From positions 1 to 6,395 of the forward strand of contig JBBDWJ010000106.1 in assembly GCA_040902925.1 (NCBI GenBank): a stretch of 6,395 nucleotides of DNA, in the 5' to 3' direction. The notes under the pieces are model-generated. The model was not told the DNA's origin. It made no database searches and was given only the letters and a program-made list of their open reading frames with translations. Positions 5,515-6,395 of the stretch are shown one piece after another. The stretch is from JBBDWJ01 sp040902925. GTDB lineage: Bacteria; Acidobacteriota; Terriglobia; Bryobacterales; UBA6623. The position numbers and the translations under genes were made by a program. How positions within the stretch are numbered: position 1 is the stretch's first letter; every line of letters starts with the position of its first letter.

Positions 5515-6159
5515 TCAAAGCTCTTTGATGCGGATGTCGCGGAAGCGTACTTCAAGCGCGGGCCCGGAGTGAATCTGTACGGCGATCCGTCCGGTTGGCG
5601 CGATCGAAGAGTCTGTCTCGGTGTAATCGACGGTTGTGCCGCCGNNNNNNNNNNTGATCTTGAGCACGACGCGCGCGCCTTCGGCGTGGATCTCGTACTC
5701 GTTCCAATCGGTGGGCTTCAAAACCTTCTTGAGAGCCTTGGGGTCGGCGACGGCGAGATTGGTGTTGCGCCGCGACTCGTCGTAGAGGTTGCCCCAATAC
5801 TCGGGGCCGATGTCGGCCTGGTAGCCGGACATCTCCATCGATCCGGTGACGCGCTCGCTGCGAAATTGAATGCCGCTGTTGCCCGTGTTGTCGACAAGCT
5901 GCGCTTGCAACCGCAGCGTGAAGTTCGCAAACGATTTTTCGGTGGCCAGGAAGTCGTTATACCCGATGCCCGGCGAGCGGCCGATCAGCATGCCGTCTTC
6001 GATAACCCAAAGCAGCGGATCGCCCTGCCACCCGGCCAGACTTTGGCCGTCGAAAAGCGGCGTGAAGCCGTCCTCGGCGGCGCGCATCAGGGAAGCGCCG
6101 GCCAGCGAGGCGGTCGAAGCCTGCAAGAAGCGGCGGCGAGTTAGGGACTGTCGCTGCAT
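5515..6159 (-). CDS. Tat-exported DUF1080 / 3-keto-disaccharide hydrolase family protein
   Basis: A 214-residue product as written, containing four undetermined residues from the N gap. It begins with a twin-arginine signal (TRRRFLQASTASLAGASLM, residues 7-25), so it is folded before export across the inner membrane. The mature part is a single concanavalin-like DUF1080 domain (PF06439): FTPLFDGQSLAGW (32-44), VIEDGMLIGR (52-61), FTLRLQAQLVDNTGNSGIQFRS (80-101), MSGYQADIG (110-118), WNEYEIHAEGARVVLKI (152-168), VDYTETD (177-183) and the closing GRIAVQIHSGPALEVRFRDIRIKEL. Members include hydrolases of 3-keto-glycosides; a periplasmic or surface role in glycoside use is likely, but the substrate is not evident. 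The ATG at 6159 was chosen over in-frame ATGs at 6180 and 6249 because AAGG stands five bases upstream and the Tat motif then lies at the usual position. Same strand as ilvE but 323 bp away, so probably a separate transcript. Confidence 0.9.
   Translation of the reverse strand: MQRQSLTRRRFLQASTASLAGASLMRAAEDGFTPLFDGQSLAGWQGDPLLWVIEDGMLIGRSPGIGYNDFLATEKSFANFTLRLQAQLVDNTGNSGIQFRSERVTGSMEMSGYQADIGPEYWGNLYDESRRNTNLAVADPKALKKVLKPTDWNEYEIHAEGARVVLKIXXXXGGTTVDYTETDSSIAPTGRIAVQIHSGPALEVRFRDIRIKEL
5645..5654. other. Ten-N gap inside the DUF1080 coding sequence
   Basis: Ten undetermined bases interrupt the gene between Lys-Ile and Gly-Gly-Thr-Thr-Val-Asp-Tyr. The reading frame is kept across the gap. 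Unlike the gap at 4216, no homopolymer flanks it. Replacing the ten N by a single A would give KINGGTTVDYTE, matching the ING-TVDY pattern of the family, so the real gap may be one base. Confidence 0.8.
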
Positions 6160-6178
6160 GGGGACCTTGATTCTTCCC

Positions 6179-6187
6179 ATCGTAGCA
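6179..6187 (-). promoter_or_regulatory. Possible extended -10 promoter for the DUF1080 gene
   Basis: On the minus strand TGC-TACGAT (6187-6179) fits the TGn-TATAAT form with four of six hexamer matches. Transcription would start near 6172, about 13 nt before the preferred ATG at 6159 and just enough to include its AAGG ribosome binding site. The in-frame ATG at 6180 lies within this motif. No -35 was found, so the call is weak. Confidence 0.25.
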
Positions 6188-6395
6188 GAGGCCGCCCGCC
6201 TTCGCGATCCGGAAATACCCTGATGCGTTTGTGCTCCGGCCTTCTGCAAGAACGAGAGAGGGGGCGCGATCGATGGGGGCGCTAGCCCGCAAATGTCACA
6301 AGGAGTCGGCCGCGAGGCGTGATAAGCCCGCGTCTAGTTCGTTGCGCTTGCTTGCCGTGCTCACCGTACTGTTCAAGTACGCCTCCGCGCGCCAA
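6188..6395. other. Unassigned sequence at the right edge; two short edge-spanning frames
   Basis: No recognisable gene is seen. Two frames run off the edge. On the plus strand, an ATG at 6273 preceded by GAGAGGGGG at eight bases opens a 41-codon frame with a basic start and a short hydrophobic stretch (LRLLAVLTVLF), which might be a signal peptide. On the minus strand, a 37-codon frame enters from the right (…VLEQYGEHGKQAQRTRRG…) and stops with TAG at 6284-6282; it could be the tail of a neighbouring gene. They are mutually exclusive as coding and neither has family support. Confidence 0.3.
6365..6381. repeat. Dyad CGTACT-GTTCA-AGTACG
   Basis: A perfect 6-bp inverted repeat with a 5-nt spacer near the right edge. 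It could be a hairpin in a 3' region or a protein-binding dyad. No U-tract follows on either strand within view, so it is not called a terminator. Confidence 0.35.

Noticed and set aside
5214..5555. Minus-strand frame of 113 codons between ilvE and the DUF1080 gene
   Set aside because: Its start lies inside the DUF1080 gene in another frame, with no ribosome binding site and no recognisable domain.
5281..6144. Plus-strand open frame of 287 codons opposite the DUF1080 gene
   Set aside because: The minus strand carries clear DUF1080 motifs and a Tat signal; the plus-strand product has no family features and crosses the N gap.
6365..6381. LexA (SOS) box
   Set aside because: The dyad contains GTTC but not the spaced GAAC-N4-GTTC or CTGT-N8-ACAG arrangement, and no SOS gene is in view.
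1..6395. CRISPR array, tRNA, rRNA, insertion sequence or phage genes
   Set aside because: Reading both strands showed no regularly spaced repeats, tRNA-like cloverleaf, rRNA segments, transposase or integrase motifs, or phage structural proteins.

Overview
The window is GC-rich and looks like a fragment of an Acidobacteriota genome, probably of the Bryobacterales/Solibacterales kind. Two gene types support this: a long Oar-like TonB-dependent receptor with an N-terminal carboxypeptidase-regulatory-like domain, and a Tat-exported 3-keto-disaccharide hydrolase (DUF1080) protein. Both are strongly expanded in that phylum. The assignment is inferred from gene content alone. The sequence is a draft scaffold with two 10-N gaps. 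One gap (4216-4225) is flanked by a run of 17 G and a run of 6 C, which looks like sequencing artefact.

Layout: (1) 1-2905, minus strand: the N-terminal 968 residues of the TonB-dependent receptor, whose C-terminus lies beyond the left edge. (2) 2906-3040: a compact divergent promoter region with a well-matched minus-strand promoter, an extended -10 promoter on the plus strand, and several short dyads that overlap both. (3) 3041-4153, plus strand: a complete one-component regulator with an XRE helix-turn-helix fused to a periplasmic-binding-protein-like ligand domain. (4) 4154-4246: a hairpin, then the scaffold gap. (5) 4247-5191, minus strand: a complete branched-chain amino acid aminotransferase, IlvE. 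(6) 5192-5514: noncoding, with an ilvE leader hairpin, a hairpin cluster and a possible terminator. (7) 5515-6159, minus strand: the DUF1080 protein, interrupted by the second N gap. (8) 6160-6395: upstream region of that gene plus unassigned sequence to the right edge, including a 17-nt dyad.

The most interesting unit is the divergent pair. The regulator carries a small-molecule-binding domain and sits head to head with an outer-membrane importer. An 11-nt palindrome (3006-3016) covers the predicted -35 of the receptor promoter and the predicted transcription start of the regulator. This suggests a ligand-responsive switch controlling its own gene and nutrient uptake across the outer membrane. 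The ligand is unknown; small oxyanions such as molybdate or tungstate are one possibility from family knowledge. IlvE (cytoplasmic amino-acid metabolism) and the DUF1080 protein (extracytoplasmic sugar processing) show no functional tie to this pair. Because a gap of unknown real size separates the two halves, even their adjacency is uncertain.
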